A DNA stretch of 64,000 nucleotides, from contig JANINJ010000075.1 of the NCBI GenBank assembly GCA_024508855.1, forward strand, positions 1 through 64,000, in the 5' to 3' direction. A program made the position numbers and the translations under genes. This document shows, one piece after another, positions 44,523 to 54,008 of this stretch (the first letter of the stretch is position 1; each line of letters starts with the position of its first letter). Source of the stretch: Xanthobacteraceae bacterium (GTDB taxonomy: Bacteria > Pseudomonadota > Alphaproteobacteria > Rhizobiales > Xanthobacteraceae). The notes beneath the pieces are model-generated. The model worked only from the letters and a program-made list of their open reading frames with translations, ran no database searches and was not told the origin of the DNA.

Positions 44523-44597
44523 TCCCGGACAATGAAGCGCGGCCTGACGGCACTCATTCGCACAGGCGCCGACGACTTCGCGCCGGCCATGCGCGCC

Positions 44598-45416
44598 TCA
44601 CCAGAACGACGGCACCGCCGGCTCCAGCCGTCCGCCGACACGCACCGGCGCGACCTTGATCGCCAGTCCCGTCGCATCGTCGGTTTCCACCGCGATGCCG
44701 CTCATGGTCGCGGGGCCGGTAGCGGGCTCGAAGCGGCCGGACGGAATCCCGGTGGTGAATCGGCGCAGCGGCTCTTCCTTCTGCATGCCGATGACGGAAT
44801 CGTAGTCGCCCGTCATGCCGGCGTCGGTCATGTAGGCGGTGCCGCCGGGCAGAATCTGGTGATCCGAGGTCGGGATATGGGTGTGGGTGCCGACGACGAG
44901 GCTGACGCGGCCGTCGCAGAAATGACCGGCGCCCTGTTTCTCGCTCGTTGCTTCGCAATGGAAATCCACCACGATGGCATCGACTGCCTGCCGCAGCGGA
45001 CAGGCTTCGATCTCCCGATCGATCATCGCGAACGGATCGTCTACCGGCTCCATGAACAGGCGTCCCAGCGCATTGATGACCAGAGCGCGCTTGCCGGTTT
45101 TGGTCTCGACCAGCGCAGCGCCCCGTCCCGGCGTGCCGGGCATGTAGTTGATCGGACGTACGAGGCGCGGCGCTCGCTCGATGAACACCAGCGCCTCTTT
45201 CTGATTCCACGAATGATTGCCGAGCGTCACCGCATCTGCACCGGCATCGATAAAGTCGTTATAGATCGCCTCGGTGATGCCGAAGCCGCCGGCTGAATTC
45301 TCACCATTGACGACGGCGAGATCGATCTTCCAGTCGGCAATGGCTTTGGGAAGATATTCGACAATCGCGTCGCGGCCGGTTCGCCCGACCACGTCGCCAA
45401 CAAACAGAATGCGCAA
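44598..45416 (-). CDS. YmdB family metallophosphoesterase
   Basis: The 272-residue protein is a two-metal phosphoesterase of the YmdB/TIGR00282 family. FVGDVVGRTGRDAI at the start, VVNGENSAGGFGI, TLGNHSWNQKE, and VVDFHCEATSEKQ with VGTHTHIPTSDHQIL supply the metal ligands. Members hydrolyse 2',3'-cyclic nucleotides; the biological role in alphaproteobacteria is not settled. The start codon is TTG (45416), five bases after the stop of the cyclo-ligase gene and preceded by CGGAG, so the two genes are cotranscribed. Confidence 0.9.
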   Translation of the reverse strand: MRILFVGDVVGRTGRDAIVEYLPKAIADWKIDLAVVNGENSAGGFGITEAIYNDFIDAGADAVTLGNHSWNQKEALVFIERAPRLVRPINYMPGTPGRGAALVETKTGKRALVINALGRLFMEPVDDPFAMIDREIEACPLRQAVDAIVVDFHCEATSEKQGAGHFCDGRVSLVVGTHTHIPTSDHQILPGGTAYMTDAGMTGDYDSVIGMQKEEPLRRFTTGIPSGRFEPATGPATMSGIAVETDDATGLAIKVAPVRVGGRLEPAVPSFW

Positions 45417-45421
45417 TTGGT

Positions 45422-45994
45422 CTAACTCCGAAAATCGATGGTCCCGACGTCGGTCAGCACGAAATCGAGCGGCGCGTCATGATGGGATGCCGGGACATTT
45501 TCGACCTCCTGCACGGCAAATGCAACACCGGCGGCCACGATCGGGCCTGCGGCGCGCAGCATTGTGAGCGTGCGGTCGTAATAGCCGCCGCCGTAACCGA
45601 TGCGATGGCCGCGCCGGTCGAACGCGGCGAGCGGCACCAGAACGATGTCGGGCACGACTTCCTCGGCATGGTCTTCCGGATGGCTGGTGCCGAATGGACC
45701 GGCCACCAGCGCATCGTCCGCCTGCCACGCGCGAAACGCCAGCGGCGCATCGCGCCCCGTGACCGTCGGCAATGCGAGCCACGCACCGCGCGCAGTTAGC
45801 CGCAGCATCAGCGGCCGTGGATCGATCTCGTTCCGCATCGGGATATAGCCGGCGACGATCGTGCCGGGCTTGATGTCGAAGACATCGGCGCGTGCAGCGA
45901 TGGCACGTGCCGCATCGTGGCGCTGCCCGTCGCTCAACGCATCGCGTCGTGCGAGGGCCGCGGCGCGCAGAGTGCTTTTCAGGAAAATCGACAT
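45422..45994 (-). CDS. 5-formyltetrahydrofolate cyclo-ligase
   Basis: The 190-residue enzyme converts 5-formyl-THF to 5,10-methenyl-THF with ATP. Typical segments are RRDALSDGQR, AGYIPMRNEIDPRPLM, and the phosphate-binding FDRRGHRIGYGGGYYDRTL. The order zapA - 6S RNA - this gene is the same as the E. coli zapA-ssrS-ygfA arrangement. ymdB follows immediately. Confidence 0.94.
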   Translation of the reverse strand: MSIFLKSTLRAAALARRDALSDGQRHDAARAIAARADVFDIKPGTIVAGYIPMRNEIDPRPLMLRLTARGAWLALPTVTGRDAPLAFRAWQADDALVAGPFGTSHPEDHAEEVVPDIVLVPLAAFDRRGHRIGYGGGYYDRTLTMLRAAGPIVAAGVAFAVQEVENVPASHHDAPLDFVLTDVGTIDFRS

Positions 45995-46013
45995 GCCGAT
46001 TGTTTAGTCCACC

Positions 46014-46096
46014 GTCATCATCCGCGAAAGCGGATGATCCAGTACAGTCCAAGCCCGCAACATTAATACTGGATGCCCGCCTGCGCGGGCATGACG
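46014..46096. repeat. Dispersed repeat, GTCATCATCCGCGAAAGCGGATGAT ... type
   Basis: A hairpin ATCATCCGCGAAAGCGGATGAT (46017-46038) and a second hairpin TGCCCGCCTGCGCGGGCA (46073-46090) are joined by about 35 bases in which CCAGTA and TACTGG pair. GTCA and TGAC close it. This design is common between genes in Bradyrhizobium relatives. Confidence 0.75.
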
Positions 46097-46139
46097 GCCG
46101 AACGGCACGAAGGGAAAAGTGCGAAGCCGCGATGGCCGT

Positions 46140-46262
46140 TGGAGCGCTCGATCCCGGAGTTCCCTACGAAAGTAGGTGGGCACCATATGTCCGGGTCCAC
46201 GGACCCGGCCAGGGACAGTTCCCTAAAGGATCGATAAGGCCCCGGGGATAATATGGCTCCTG
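46140..46262 (-). ncRNA. ssrS: 6S RNA
   Basis: The minus strand between zapA and the cyclo-ligase gene can fold as a 6S RNA, which mimics an open promoter and binds sigma-70 RNA polymerase. A closing stem pairs ATCCCCGG with CCGGGAT. The strand then reads CCTTTAGGGAACTGTCCCTG, followed by the strong terminal hairpin CCGGGTCC-GT-GGACCCGG (46191-46208), and then GGTGCCCACCTACTTTCGTAGGG, where CCTAC-TTTC-GTAGG forms the small hairpin on the 3' side of the central bubble. The GCCCACCTACTT phrase and the position match alphaproteobacterial 6S RNAs as I know them. The ends are approximate; the transcript may be some tens of bases longer. Confidence 0.75.
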
Positions 46263-46344
46263 ACGCGCGACACAGCTTCGCAGGGGCAATGTAGTGGCAG
46301 CCGCGCGTGAACGCCAGAGCGGCGTGGATCGAACCTCCTCCGCG

Positions 46345-46481
46345 AGTCGTCCCTGCGCAGGCAGGGACCCATAACCCCTGGCCTTTATTGTTATCGCAAA
46401 GGTGAAACGACGAAAAACAACGAGCGCTTTCCGCCTCGCGACCGCTGCGGCGTATGGGTCCCTGCCTGCGCAGGGACGACT
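46345..46481. repeat. Dispersed inverted repeat, GTCGTCCC(C/T)GCGCAGG type (copy 2)
   Basis: The 29-base arms are perfect mirrors: AGTCGTCCCTGCGCAGGCAG-GGACCCATA on the left and TATGGGTCC-CTGCCTGCGCAGGGACGACT on the right, with about 78 bases between. It is the same family as 23126-23258, with matching base changes in both arms (CCTGC for CCCGC). Confidence 0.85.
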
Positions 46482-46518
46482 TGCGGAAAGGCCGTTATCA
46501 ACTCAGACGAACGAGATT

Positions 46519-46902
46519 TCACCCGATCGCGATGCCGCCGCCGACGGTGCGGTTGAGCACCTGTGTCGTCTTCTCGATGCGCTCGGCCGCCGCGTGAAGC
46601 GCGTTGGCGACGGCGGTCTGCGTTGCGCGGGTTCGCTCGGTGGCGGCGATGCGCACGCCGCGCAGCGCTTCGAGTTCTTCCTCCAGCGCATGAATGCGCT
46701 GGCCGGCGTCCATCAATTCGTCGGCCACCGTCAGCGCCGCCATCACCGTGAGCCGCGCATCGCCGATCTCGCCAAATTTGCCGCGCAGGCTTCCGATCCG
46801 CTCCTCGAAATTCTCCGCGAGTTTCAGCAAGCGCACCTCCTGCCCTTCCTCGCAGGCCATGCGGTACTGTCGCCCGTTGATGGTGACGCTGATGTGGCTC
46901 AT
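46519..46902 (-). CDS. zapA: Cell division protein ZapA
   Basis: The 127-residue protein begins VTINGRQYRMACEEGQEVRL, the ZapA hallmark, followed by a coiled coil to about residue 112. ZapA binds FtsZ filaments at the division ring and bundles them. The start overlaps the upstream DUF4164 stop by four bases (ATGA), so the two are made together. The long open frame upstream is an artefact of GC-rich sequence. Confidence 0.93.
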   Translation of the reverse strand: MSHISVTINGRQYRMACEEGQEVRLLKLAENFEERIGSLRGKFGEIGDARLTVMAALTVADELMDAGQRIHALEEELEALRGVRIAATERTRATQTAVANALHAAAERIEKTTQVLNRTVGGGIAIG

Positions 46903-47228
46903 GAGGCATCCTCCGCATCGATCACGTCGCGAATGCTGCCGATCGCCGCATCGAGCCGCTCGGCGATCTCGCGATTGGCGCGCTCCAGCTTCCGCGAGCG
47001 TACCAGCGTGCCGTCGAGTTCGTCGGCAAGCCGCGAACGATCCGCGCCCAGCGCCTGAATGCGGTTCGCCAGCTCGTCCTCGTCGCGGTCGGCATCGCGG
47101 CGGCGCTCCACGGCGCTTTCCAGCGCATCGAGCGCGGCAACCAGCCGGCGGGTCGCACGCTCGATTTCGGCCGATCCGTTGGCGGCTGCCTCGTCGTTGC
47201 TCAAATTGGCGTGTGGCCGGTTGTTCAT
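46899..47228 (-). CDS. DUF4164 coiled-coil protein
   Basis: The roughly 109-residue protein is almost entirely one amphipathic coiled coil (from IERATRRLVAALDALESAVE onward, with heptads of Leu, Ala and Ile). It matches DUF4164, found next to zapA in Rhizobiales. A role as partner of ZapA in division-ring assembly is inferred from constant neighbourhood and coupling, and perhaps parallels ZapB. The start is either ATG at 47228 or GTG at 47249. It is divergent from tkt. Confidence 0.85.
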   Translation of the reverse strand: MNNRPHANLSNDEAAANGSAEIERATRRLVAALDALESAVERRRDADRDEDELANRIQALGADRSRLADELDGTLVRSRKLERANREIAERLDAAIGSIRDVIDAEDAS

Positions 47229-47507
47229 GGCGTTTTTGCGAATTTCCACAAGTCCCGCGCTCGCCCGTAAAAGCCGCGACCCGGCAAGCGCTTAGGCCAT
47301 GAAATTTACGTGTCAAACCAGCTCAGCGCAACGCCGCTGGACAGCTATGCACCGTAAACCGATCCCGCCCCAGCGCGTTGTCCCTGCGCCCTTGGACTCA
47401 CCGGGCGAGGGGTGCTAATCAGCCTCTGCTCACCAAAAATCCATGCAAATGGCGGCTTCCCCTCCCCGTGGACCGTTCCCGAAACCCTTCAACTGCAGGC
47501 AGAACCC

Positions 47508-49502
47508 ATGACGACGCGCGTTGAACACACCCAAATGGCCAACGCGATTCGCGCGCTCGCTATGGATGCTGTGGAAAAGGCCAAATCCGGCCATCCCGGC
47601 CTGCCGATGGGCGCTGCCGACGTCGCTACCGTGCTGTTCAGCAAATTCCTGAAGTTCGATGCCGCTGACCCGCACTGGCCGGATCGCGACCGTTTCATCC
47701 TCTCGGCCGGCCACGGCTCGATGCTGCTCTATGCGTTGCTCTATCTGACCGGCAACAAGGAAATGACGCTGGACCAGATCAAGAACTTCCGCCAGCTCAA
47801 CTCGAAGACGCCGGGGCATCCGGAAAACTTCATCACCTCCGGCGTCGAGACCACCACCGGGCCGCTCGGCCAGGGCGTGGCGACATCGGTGGGCTTCGCG
47901 CTCGCGGAGCGGCTGCTGGCCGCCGAATTCGGCGATGACGTGGTCGAGCACTATACCTACGTGCTGTGCTCGGACGGCGATCTGATGGAAGGCGTCAGCC
48001 ACGAGGCGATTGCGCTCGCCGGCCATCTCAAACTGAACAAGCTGATCTTCCTTTACGACGACAACGGCATCACCATCGATGGACCAATCACCCTGACCGA
48101 CAATGTCGATCAGGTGGCGCGCTTCAAGGCGCATGGCTGGAACGCCAAGCAGATCGACGGCCACGATCCCCAGGCCATCGCAGCCGCCATCCGCAGGGCG
48201 CAGAAGTCGGACAAGCCGTCGCTGATCGCCTGCAAGACCACCATCGGCTTCGGCTCGCCGCACAAGGCAGGCACCTCCAAGGCGCACGGCGAACCGCTCG
48301 GTGCCGAGGAATTGGCCGAAACCAAGAAGGCGCTGAACTGGAATTACGGCCCGTTCGAAATTCCCGACGACGTCCTGCAGGCCTGGCGCAAGGTCGGCAA
48401 GCGCGGCAAGCGCATCAACAAGGAATGGCGTGCCCGGCTCGAAGCCAAGCCGGAAGCGGAGCGTGCCGAGTTCAAGCGCCGCGTGGTCGACCGCACGCCG
48501 CCGAAGAGCCTCGACGAGGTGATCGTCACCCTCAAGGACAAGCTGGTCGCCGATCCGCCGACGGTTGCGACCCGCAAGGCCAGCGAACTGGCGCTCGACG
48601 TGCTGGTGCCGGCCGTGCCCGAACTGCTGCTCGGCTCCGCCGACCTGACGCCCTCCAACAACACCCGCACCAAGGGCCTGAAGGAAATCCAGCCGGGCCA
48701 GTACGACGGCCGCTACATCCACTACGGCATCCGTGAAATGGGCATGGCGGCGGCGATGAACGGCATCGCGCTGCATGGCGGCTTCCGCCCCGCGGGCGGC
48801 ACCTTCCTGTGCTTCACCGACTATGCACGGCCTGCGATGCGCATCTCGGCGCTGGCGCATATTCCGGTCATCTACATCATGACCCACGATTCCATCGGCC
48901 TCGGCGAAGACGGTCCGACCCATCAGCCGGTCGAGCACATCGCGGCGCTGCGGGCGATGCCGAACATGCGGGTATTCCGCCCGGCGGACGCAGTGGAGAC
49001 CGCCGAATGCTGGCAGGTCGCGCTGGAGCGTACCAAGGGTCCGACGGTGCTGGCGCTGTCGCGGCAAAACCTGACCCCGGTGCGCACCGCCGCCGGCAAC
49101 GACAACCGCTGCGCCCAGGGCGGCTACGAACTGGTGCCCGCCAACGGCGAGGCCAAGGTGTCGATCTTCGCCTCCGGCTCGGAAGTCGAGATCGCCGTCG
49201 CCGCGCAGAAGCAGCTCGCCGAGCGCGGCATCGCGGCGCGCGTGGTGTCGGTACCCTCGCTCGAATTGCTGCTGGAGCAGCCCGCGGACAAGCGCCACGC
49301 CATCATCGGCAACGCCCCGGTCAAGGTCGCGGTGGAAGCGCAGGTGCGGTTCGGCTGGGATGGGGTGATCGGGCCGGACGGTGCCTTCGTCGGCATGCAC
49401 AGCTTCGGCCACAGCGCCCCCGCCAAGGACCTCTACAAGCATTTCGGCATCACCGCCGAAGCCGTGGTCGAGGCCGCAACCAAGGGGCTGCAGGGCAAGT
49501 AA
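47508..49502 (+). CDS. tkt: Transketolase
   Basis: The 664-residue enzyme moves two-carbon units between sugar phosphates with thiamine diphosphate. [15 protein letters not shown] near the start, the TPP/Mg motif [13 protein letters not shown] at about 155, and [16 protein letters not shown] with [16 protein letters not shown] in the Pyr domain are typical, as is the C-terminal domain from about 535. The ATG at 47508 begins the conserved part; the frame is open earlier through the promoter region. It heads the tkt-gap-pgk-fba run, all on the plus strand. Confidence 0.97.
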   Translation: MTTRVEHTQMANAIRALAMDAVEKAKSGHPGLPMGAADVATVLFSKFLKFDAADPHWPDRDRFILSAGHGSMLLYALLYLTGNKEMTLDQIKNFRQLNSKTPGHPENFITSGVETTTGPLGQGVATSVGFALAERLLAAEFGDDVVEHYTYVLCSDGDLMEGVSHEAIALAGHLKLNKLIFLYDDNGITIDGPITLTDNVDQVARFKAHGWNAKQIDGHDPQAIAAAIRRAQKSDKPSLIACKTTIGFGSPHKAGTSKAHGEPLGAEELAETKKALNWNYGPFEIPDDVLQAWRKVGKRGKRINKEWRARLEAKPEAERAEFKRRVVDRTPPKSLDEVIVTLKDKLVADPPTVATRKASELALDVLVPAVPELLLGSADLTPSNNTRTKGLKEIQPGQYDGRYIHYGIREMGMAAAMNGIALHGGFRPAGGTFLCFTDYARPAMRISALAHIPVIYIMTHDSIGLGEDGPTHQPVEHIAALRAMPNMRVFRPADAVETAECWQVALERTKGPTVLALSRQNLTPVRTAAGNDNRCAQGGYELVPANGEAKVSIFASGSEVEIAVAAQKQLAERGIAARVVSVPSLELLLEQPADKRHAIIGNAPVKVAVEAQVRFGWDGVIGPDGAFVGMHSFGHSAPAKDLYKHFGITAEAVVEAATKGLQGK

Positions 49503-49642
49503 ACCGCAAGTAGCAAGGCAAGCAGCGGCGCCAGGTAACGCTATCGGAACAATCGCCATTTGACGCATTGCAACGAGGGCGCAATCAGGGCAATAAACCG
49601 CCCAGAACATCGACTTATTGAACTTTCGGAAGGAGATTTTGA

Positions 49643-50650
49643 ATGGCAGTCCGGGTCGCGATTAACGGGTTTGGCCGCATCGGCCGCAACATCCTGCGGG
49701 CCATCTACGAGTCAGGCCGCAAGGATATCGAAGTCGTTGCCATCAACGACCTCGGACCGGTCGAGACCAACGCCCACCTGCTCCGCTTCGACTCGGTCCA
49801 CGGTCGCTTCCCGCACGAGGTGAAGGTCGAGGGCGACAGCATCGTCATCGGTAAGAACAAGATCAAGGTCACCGCCGAGCGCGATCCGTCGAAGCTGCCG
49901 TGGAAGGATCTCGGCGTCGACATCGCGATGGAATGCACCGGCATCTTCACCGCCAAGGACAAGGCCTCCGCCCACCTCACCGCAGGCGCCAAGCGCGTGC
50001 TGGTCTCGGCCCCGGCCGATGGCGCCGATATGACCGTGGTCTACGGCGTCAACCACGACAAGCTGACCAAGGATCACGTCGTCGTCTCGAACGGCTCCTG
50101 CACCACCAACTGCCTCGCGCCGGTGGCGAAGGTCATCAACGATCTGGTCGGAATCGAGACCGGCTTCATGACCACGATCCACGCCTATACCGGCGACCAG
50201 CCCACCCTCGACACCATGCACAAGGATCTCTATCGCGGCCGCGCGGCGGCGATGTCGATGATCCCGACCTCGACCGGTGCCGCCAAGGCGATCGGCCTCG
50301 TGCTGCCCGAACTGAAGGGCAAGCTCGACGGCGTTGCGATCCGCGTGCCGACGCCGAACGTCTCGGTGATCGACCTCAAGATCGTCGCCAAGAAGGAAAC
50401 CACCGCCAAGGACGTCAACGAAGCGATGAAGCGCGCCGCGGCCCAGGAGCTGAAGGGCATCCTCGGCACTACCGACGCGCCGAACGTCTCGATCGACTTC
50501 AACCACGATCCGCACTCCTCGACGTTCCACATCGACCAGACCAAGGTGATGAACGGAACGCTGGTGCGCGTTCTGTCGTGGTACGACAACGAATGGGGCT
50601 TCTCCAACCGCATGGCCGACACCGCCGTTGCGATGGGCAAGCTGATCTGA
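49643..50650 (+). CDS. gap: Glyceraldehyde-3-phosphate dehydrogenase, type I
   Basis: The 335-residue enzyme starts [19 protein letters not shown], has the catalytic Cys in [12 protein letters not shown] and the phosphate-site His in the following HAYTGDQ, and ends [17 protein letters not shown]. The residue after the second Rossmann strand is acidic (AINDLGP), pointing to NAD rather than NADP preference. A strong ribosome-binding site GGAAGGAG precedes the ATG by eight bases. It is separated from pgk by a cloverleaf-like repeat. Confidence 0.97.
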   Translation: MAVRVAINGFGRIGRNILRAIYESGRKDIEVVAINDLGPVETNAHLLRFDSVHGRFPHEVKVEGDSIVIGKNKIKVTAERDPSKLPWKDLGVDIAMECTGIFTAKDKASAHLTAGAKRVLVSAPADGADMTVVYGVNHDKLTKDHVVVSNGSCTTNCLAPVAKVINDLVGIETGFMTTIHAYTGDQPTLDTMHKDLYRGRAAAMSMIPTSTGAAKAIGLVLPELKGKLDGVAIRVPTPNVSVIDLKIVAKKETTAKDVNEAMKRAAAQELKGILGTTDAPNVSIDFNHDPHSSTFHIDQTKVMNGTLVRVLSWYDNEWGFSNRMADTAVAMGKLI

Positions 50651-50662
50651 AGACGACGATAA

Positions 50663-50778
50663 CGTGTCCCGGGCGCATCGCGGCACGAATTGTGCGATGC
50701 AGATCCGGGACCATTCCATATCGTGACGGTCCCGGCTCTGCGGTGCACCGTTACACGCTGCACCGCGTCCGGGACACG
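50663..50778. repeat. Cloverleaf-like structured repeat between gap and pgk
   Basis: An outer stem CGTGTCCCGG/CCGGGACACG (50663-50672 with 50769-50778) encloses three hairpins: GCATCGC/GCGATGC (50675-50681 with 50694-50700), CCGGGACC/GGTCCCGG (50705-50712 with 50728-50735), and GCGGTGCA/TGCACCGC (50740-50747 with 50759-50766). The element fills the whole gap between gap and pgk and ends five bases before the pgk ATG. I know similar GTCCCGG-rich elements from Bradyrhizobium genomes. Confidence 0.8.
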
Positions 50779-50783
50779 CTGCC

Positions 50784-51980
50784 ATGACCAAATCCTTCCG
50801 CACCCTCGATGACGTCGATGTCAAAGGCAAACGCGTACTAGTGCGCGTCGACCTCAACGTGCCGATGGAGAACGGCCGTGTCACCGACACCACGCGGCTC
50901 GATCGTATCGCGCCGACCATCACGGAGATCGCGGACAAGGGCGGCAAAGTCATCCTGCTGGCGCATTTCGGCCGGCCCAAGGGCCGCGATGCCAAGGACT
51001 CGCTGAAGCCGGTCGCGGCCGAACTGGCGAAGGTCGTCAAGAAAGCGGTCGGCTTTGCCGACGACTGCATCGGCGACGTCGCCGAGAAGGCCGTCGCGGC
51101 GATGAAGGACGGCGAAGTTCTCTGCCTGGAAAACACCCGCTTCCACAAGGAAGAGGAAAAGAACGATCCCGCGTTCGTCGCAGCGCTCGCCAAGCTCGGC
51201 GACATCTGGGTCAACGACGCATTCTCAGCTGCGCATCGCGCCCACGCCTCGACCGAAGGCCTCGGCCACAAGCTGCCGGCCTATGCAGGCCGCACCATGC
51301 AGGCCGAGCTCGTCGCCCTGAACAAGGCGCTCGACGCGCCCACCAAACCGGTGATCGCGATCATCGGCGGCGCCAAGGTGTCGACCAAGATCGACCTACT
51401 CGAAAATCTCGTGAACAAGGTCGACGCACTGGTGATCGGCGGCGGCATGGCCAACACCTTCCTGCACGCGCAGGGCATCAATGTCGGCAAATCGCTGGCC
51501 GAGAAGGATCTCGCCGCGACCGCGCTGCGTATCCTCGAGAAGGCCGAGAGCGCCAACTGCGCCATCATCCTTCCAGTGGATGCGGTGGTCGCATTTCACT
51601 TCGAGGCCAATGCGCCATCCCATGCCTATGGCCTCGATGCCATTCCGGCCGACGGCATGATCCTCGACGTCGGCCCGCAATCGATCGAGCGCATCCACTC
51701 CGCCATCGACGATGCCGCGACGCTGGTCTGGAATGGCCCCGTCGGCGCATTCGAATTGACGCCGTTCGATCGTGGCACGGTGGTTGCGGCGAAATATGCC
51801 GCGCAACGCACCAAGCTCGGCAAGCTGGTGTCGGTCGCCGGCGGTGGCGACACCGTGGCGGCGCTCAATCACGCTGGCGTCGCACAGGATTTCACCTACG
51901 TCTCGACCGCGGGCGGCGCGTTCCTCGAATGGATGGAAGGCAAGCCGCTGCCTGGCGTCGAAGTATTGCGGGCAAAATGA
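50784..51980 (+). CDS. pgk: Phosphoglycerate kinase
   Basis: The 398-residue two-domain enzyme makes ATP from 1,3-bisphosphoglycerate. [22 protein letters not shown] at the start is the family signature, with the basic patch of the 3-phosphoglycerate site ([23 protein letters not shown]). The C-terminal nucleotide site includes the segment around [10 protein letters not shown] and [10 protein letters not shown]. No ribosome-binding site is obvious because the repeat ends five bases before the ATG, which may make its translation depend on how that repeat folds. Confidence 0.97.
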   Translation: MTKSFRTLDDVDVKGKRVLVRVDLNVPMENGRVTDTTRLDRIAPTITEIADKGGKVILLAHFGRPKGRDAKDSLKPVAAELAKVVKKAVGFADDCIGDVAEKAVAAMKDGEVLCLENTRFHKEEEKNDPAFVAALAKLGDIWVNDAFSAAHRAHASTEGLGHKLPAYAGRTMQAELVALNKALDAPTKPVIAIIGGAKVSTKIDLLENLVNKVDALVIGGGMANTFLHAQGINVGKSLAEKDLAATALRILEKAESANCAIILPVDAVVAFHFEANAPSHAYGLDAIPADGMILDVGPQSIERIHSAIDDAATLVWNGPVGAFELTPFDRGTVVAAKYAAQRTKLGKLVSVAGGGDTVAALNHAGVAQDFTYVSTAGGAFLEWMEGKPLPGVEVLRAK

Positions 51981-52122
51981 CGCGCGCCCTACCCTCGCCA
52001 CGAACGGCGCAGTAAAAAGACCGAAACTTGCCTTTCATTGCTTCGGAACCGGGTTTTCCCGCCGCCATTATCCTCGAATTCGACATTTTCATTTCGCAAT
52101 CAGACGCACGCAGGAGACAACG

Positions 52123-53151
52123 ATGAACCTCGCTGAACTCAACAAAGTGGCACAGGCCATGGTTGCGCCCGGCAAAGGCATTCTCGCCGCCGACGAATCC
52201 TCGGGCACCATCAAGAAGCGCTTCGACGCCATCAACGTGGAGTCGACCGAGGACAGCCGCCGCGATTACCGCGAGATGATGTTTCGTTCGAAAGAAGCGA
52301 TGACGAAATACATCTCCGGCGTCATCCTCTATGACGAGACGATCTGGCAGAAGGCCAAGGACGGCACGCCGCTGGTCAAGCTGATCGAGCAGGCCGGCGC
52401 TATTCCCGGCATCAAGGTCGACGAAGGCACGCAGCCGCTGCCGGGCTGCCCGGGCGAACTCGTCACCGTCGGTCTCGATCGGCTCGCCGAGCGGCTGAAG
52501 AAATACTACGACCAGGGCGCGCGCTTCGCGAAATGGCGCGCGGTGATCGATATCGGCAACGGCATCCCGAGCATGACCGCGATCAGCGTCAATGCCCACG
52601 CGCTGGCGCGCTACGCCGCGTTGTGCCAGGCCGCGCAGATCGTGCCGATCGTCGAGCCGGAAGTGCTGATGGACGGCGATCACGATATCGACCGCTGCTA
52701 TGACGTGACCCAGCGCGTGTTGAACAAGACGTTCCAGGAACTGCGCGTGCAGCGCGTCGAACTGGAAGGCATGATCCTCAAGCCGAACATGGCGATCTCC
52801 GGCAAGAAGGCGAAGCATCGCGCCGGCGTCGAGGAAGTCGCCGAGAAGACCGTGCGGCTGCTGAAGGCCTGCGTGCCCGCGGCCGTCCCCGGCATCGCGT
52901 TCCTCTCAGGCGGCCAGAGCGACGAGGAAGCGACCGCGCATCTCGACGCCATGAACCGCATCGGCAACCTGCCGTGGAAACTGACCTTCTCCTACGGCCG
53001 CGCGCTGCAGGCCGCACCGCAGAAGGCATGGTCGGGCAAGGCCGACAATGTCGCTGCCGGCCAGCAGGCGTTCAACCATCGTGCCCACATGAACGGCCTT
53101 GCCAGCAAGGGCGAATGGAAGGCCGATCTCGAAAAGAAGAAGGCGGCGTGA
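52123..53151 (+). CDS. Fructose-bisphosphate aldolase, class I
   Basis: The 342-residue enzyme is the eukaryote-like class I type, which uses a Schiff base rather than zinc. GKGILAADESSGTIKKRF near the start, VPIVEPEVLMDGDHDI in the middle, the Schiff-base Lys in LEGMILKPNMAISG and AFLSGGQSDEEAT are visible. AGGAGACAACG gives the ribosome-binding site. The open frame that begins at 51772 is inside pgk and is not part of the gene. It completes the glycolytic cluster. Confidence 0.96.
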   Translation: MNLAELNKVAQAMVAPGKGILAADESSGTIKKRFDAINVESTEDSRRDYREMMFRSKEAMTKYISGVILYDETIWQKAKDGTPLVKLIEQAGAIPGIKVDEGTQPLPGCPGELVTVGLDRLAERLKKYYDQGARFAKWRAVIDIGNGIPSMTAISVNAHALARYAALCQAAQIVPIVEPEVLMDGDHDIDRCYDVTQRVLNKTFQELRVQRVELEGMILKPNMAISGKKAKHRAGVEEVAEKTVRLLKACVPAAVPGIAFLSGGQSDEEATAHLDAMNRIGNLPWKLTFSYGRALQAAPQKAWSGKADNVAAGQQAFNHRAHMNGLASKGEWKADLEKKKAA

Positions 53152-53187
53152 CGCCGGCCGGATCGAACTTGATCCGCGCCTTCCCGG

Positions 53188-53258
53188 CATTGCGAGCAGG
53201 CCGAAGCAATCCAGAGTCGCTATCGATTGCTCCGGCGCTCCGCTCCTCGCAATGACGG
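53188..53258. repeat. Dispersed repeat, CATTGCGAG ... CTCGCAATG type
   Basis: The ends CATTGCGAG and CTCGCAATG mirror each other, and GAAGCAATCC pairs loosely with GATTGCTCCGGCGCTCCG inside. This is another common intergenic element type of Bradyrhizobium relatives. It lies between fba and the ThiE-like gene. Confidence 0.7.
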
Positions 53259-53320
53259 CAGCAAGAATATGTGGTTGCCGCGAACGGCGGTCCCGTTCAG
53301 TCGTCATCCCTAGGCCGTAG

Positions 53321-54001
53321 ATGTCCGCAAAACCTGCTCCTCCCCGCCCGGTGCCGCGATTGTATCTCGCGACGCCGGTCGTGGACGATCCGTCGTCATT
53401 GCTGGCGAGCCTGCCTGCAATGCTGGCGGCGGCCGACGTTGCGGCGGTGCTGATGCGCGTGGCGGAATCCGATCCGCGCAGCATGCTGGCGCGGATCAAG
53501 GCGCTGGCGCCGGTGATCCAGAGCGGCGGCGCGGCACTCTTGCTTGATGGTCATGTCGATCTCGTCGCACGCGGCGGCGCCGATGGCGCACATCTTTCGG
53601 GACTGGACGCCCTGCAGGAGGCGCTGCCGAGCCTGAAGCCGGATCGCATTGCAGGTGTCGGCGGATTGTTCACCCGACACGACGCGATGATCGCAGGCGA
53701 AGGCGGCGCGGACTATGTGCTGTTCGGCGAGCCTGATGCCCATGGCCAACGGCCGTCGGCCGAGGCCGTCAGCGAACGCCTGCAATGGTGGGCCGAATTG
53801 TTCGAACCGCCCTGCGTCGGCTACGCCGCAACGAAAGACGAAGCAGGCGAATTCGCGGCAGCCGGTGCAGATTTTGTCCTTGTCGGCGATTTCATTTGGG
53901 CCGATCAAGCAGGCCCGGCCGCTGCGCTCGCGGCAGCGGGCGATGCGATCAGGCAGGGTTATGCGACAACCTCGGGACATATCAAGGCAACGCAAGGTTG
54001 A
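53321..54001 (+). CDS. Thiamine-phosphate synthase-like protein
   Basis: The 226-residue protein has the ThiE/TenI TIM-barrel: LYLATPVVDD at the start, AALLLDGHVDLVARGGADGAHLS in the middle (matching the ThiE LxxNDxxxLAxxxxADGVHLG), and YVLFGEP and FVLVGDFIW later. The usual ThiE motif GxSxHxxxE is not clear, and the Asn-Asp of the substrate site reads Asp-Gly, so it may be a paralogue with another role. It is the last metabolic gene of the glycolysis run and almost touches the Sel1 gene. Confidence 0.78.
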   Translation: MSAKPAPPRPVPRLYLATPVVDDPSSLLASLPAMLAAADVAAVLMRVAESDPRSMLARIKALAPVIQSGGAALLLDGHVDLVARGGADGAHLSGLDALQEALPSLKPDRIAGVGGLFTRHDAMIAGEGGADYVLFGEPDAHGQRPSAEAVSERLQWWAELFEPPCVGYAATKDEAGEFAAAGADFVLVGDFIWADQAGPAAALAAAGDAIRQGYATTSGHIKATQG

Positions 54002-54008
54002 TGCGGGG

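Larger units (their letters stand above)
45995..46518. other. Intergenic region with two repeats and 6S RNA
   Basis: The gap between zapA and the cyclo-ligase gene holds, from left to right, a GTCATC-type repeat (46014-46096), the 6S-like RNA on the minus strand (about 46140-46262) and a GTCGTCCCTGCG inverted repeat (46345-46481). No protein gene is seen. Confidence 0.65.

Noticed and set aside
47430-49610. Long minus-strand open frame (726 codons) opposite tkt
   Set aside because: Antisense to a conserved gene with the same composition bias; no motif and no ribosome-binding site.
51772-52122. Upstream extension of the aldolase frame
   Set aside because: It overlaps pgk in another frame; the conserved aldolase N-terminus and a good ribosome-binding site point to 52123.
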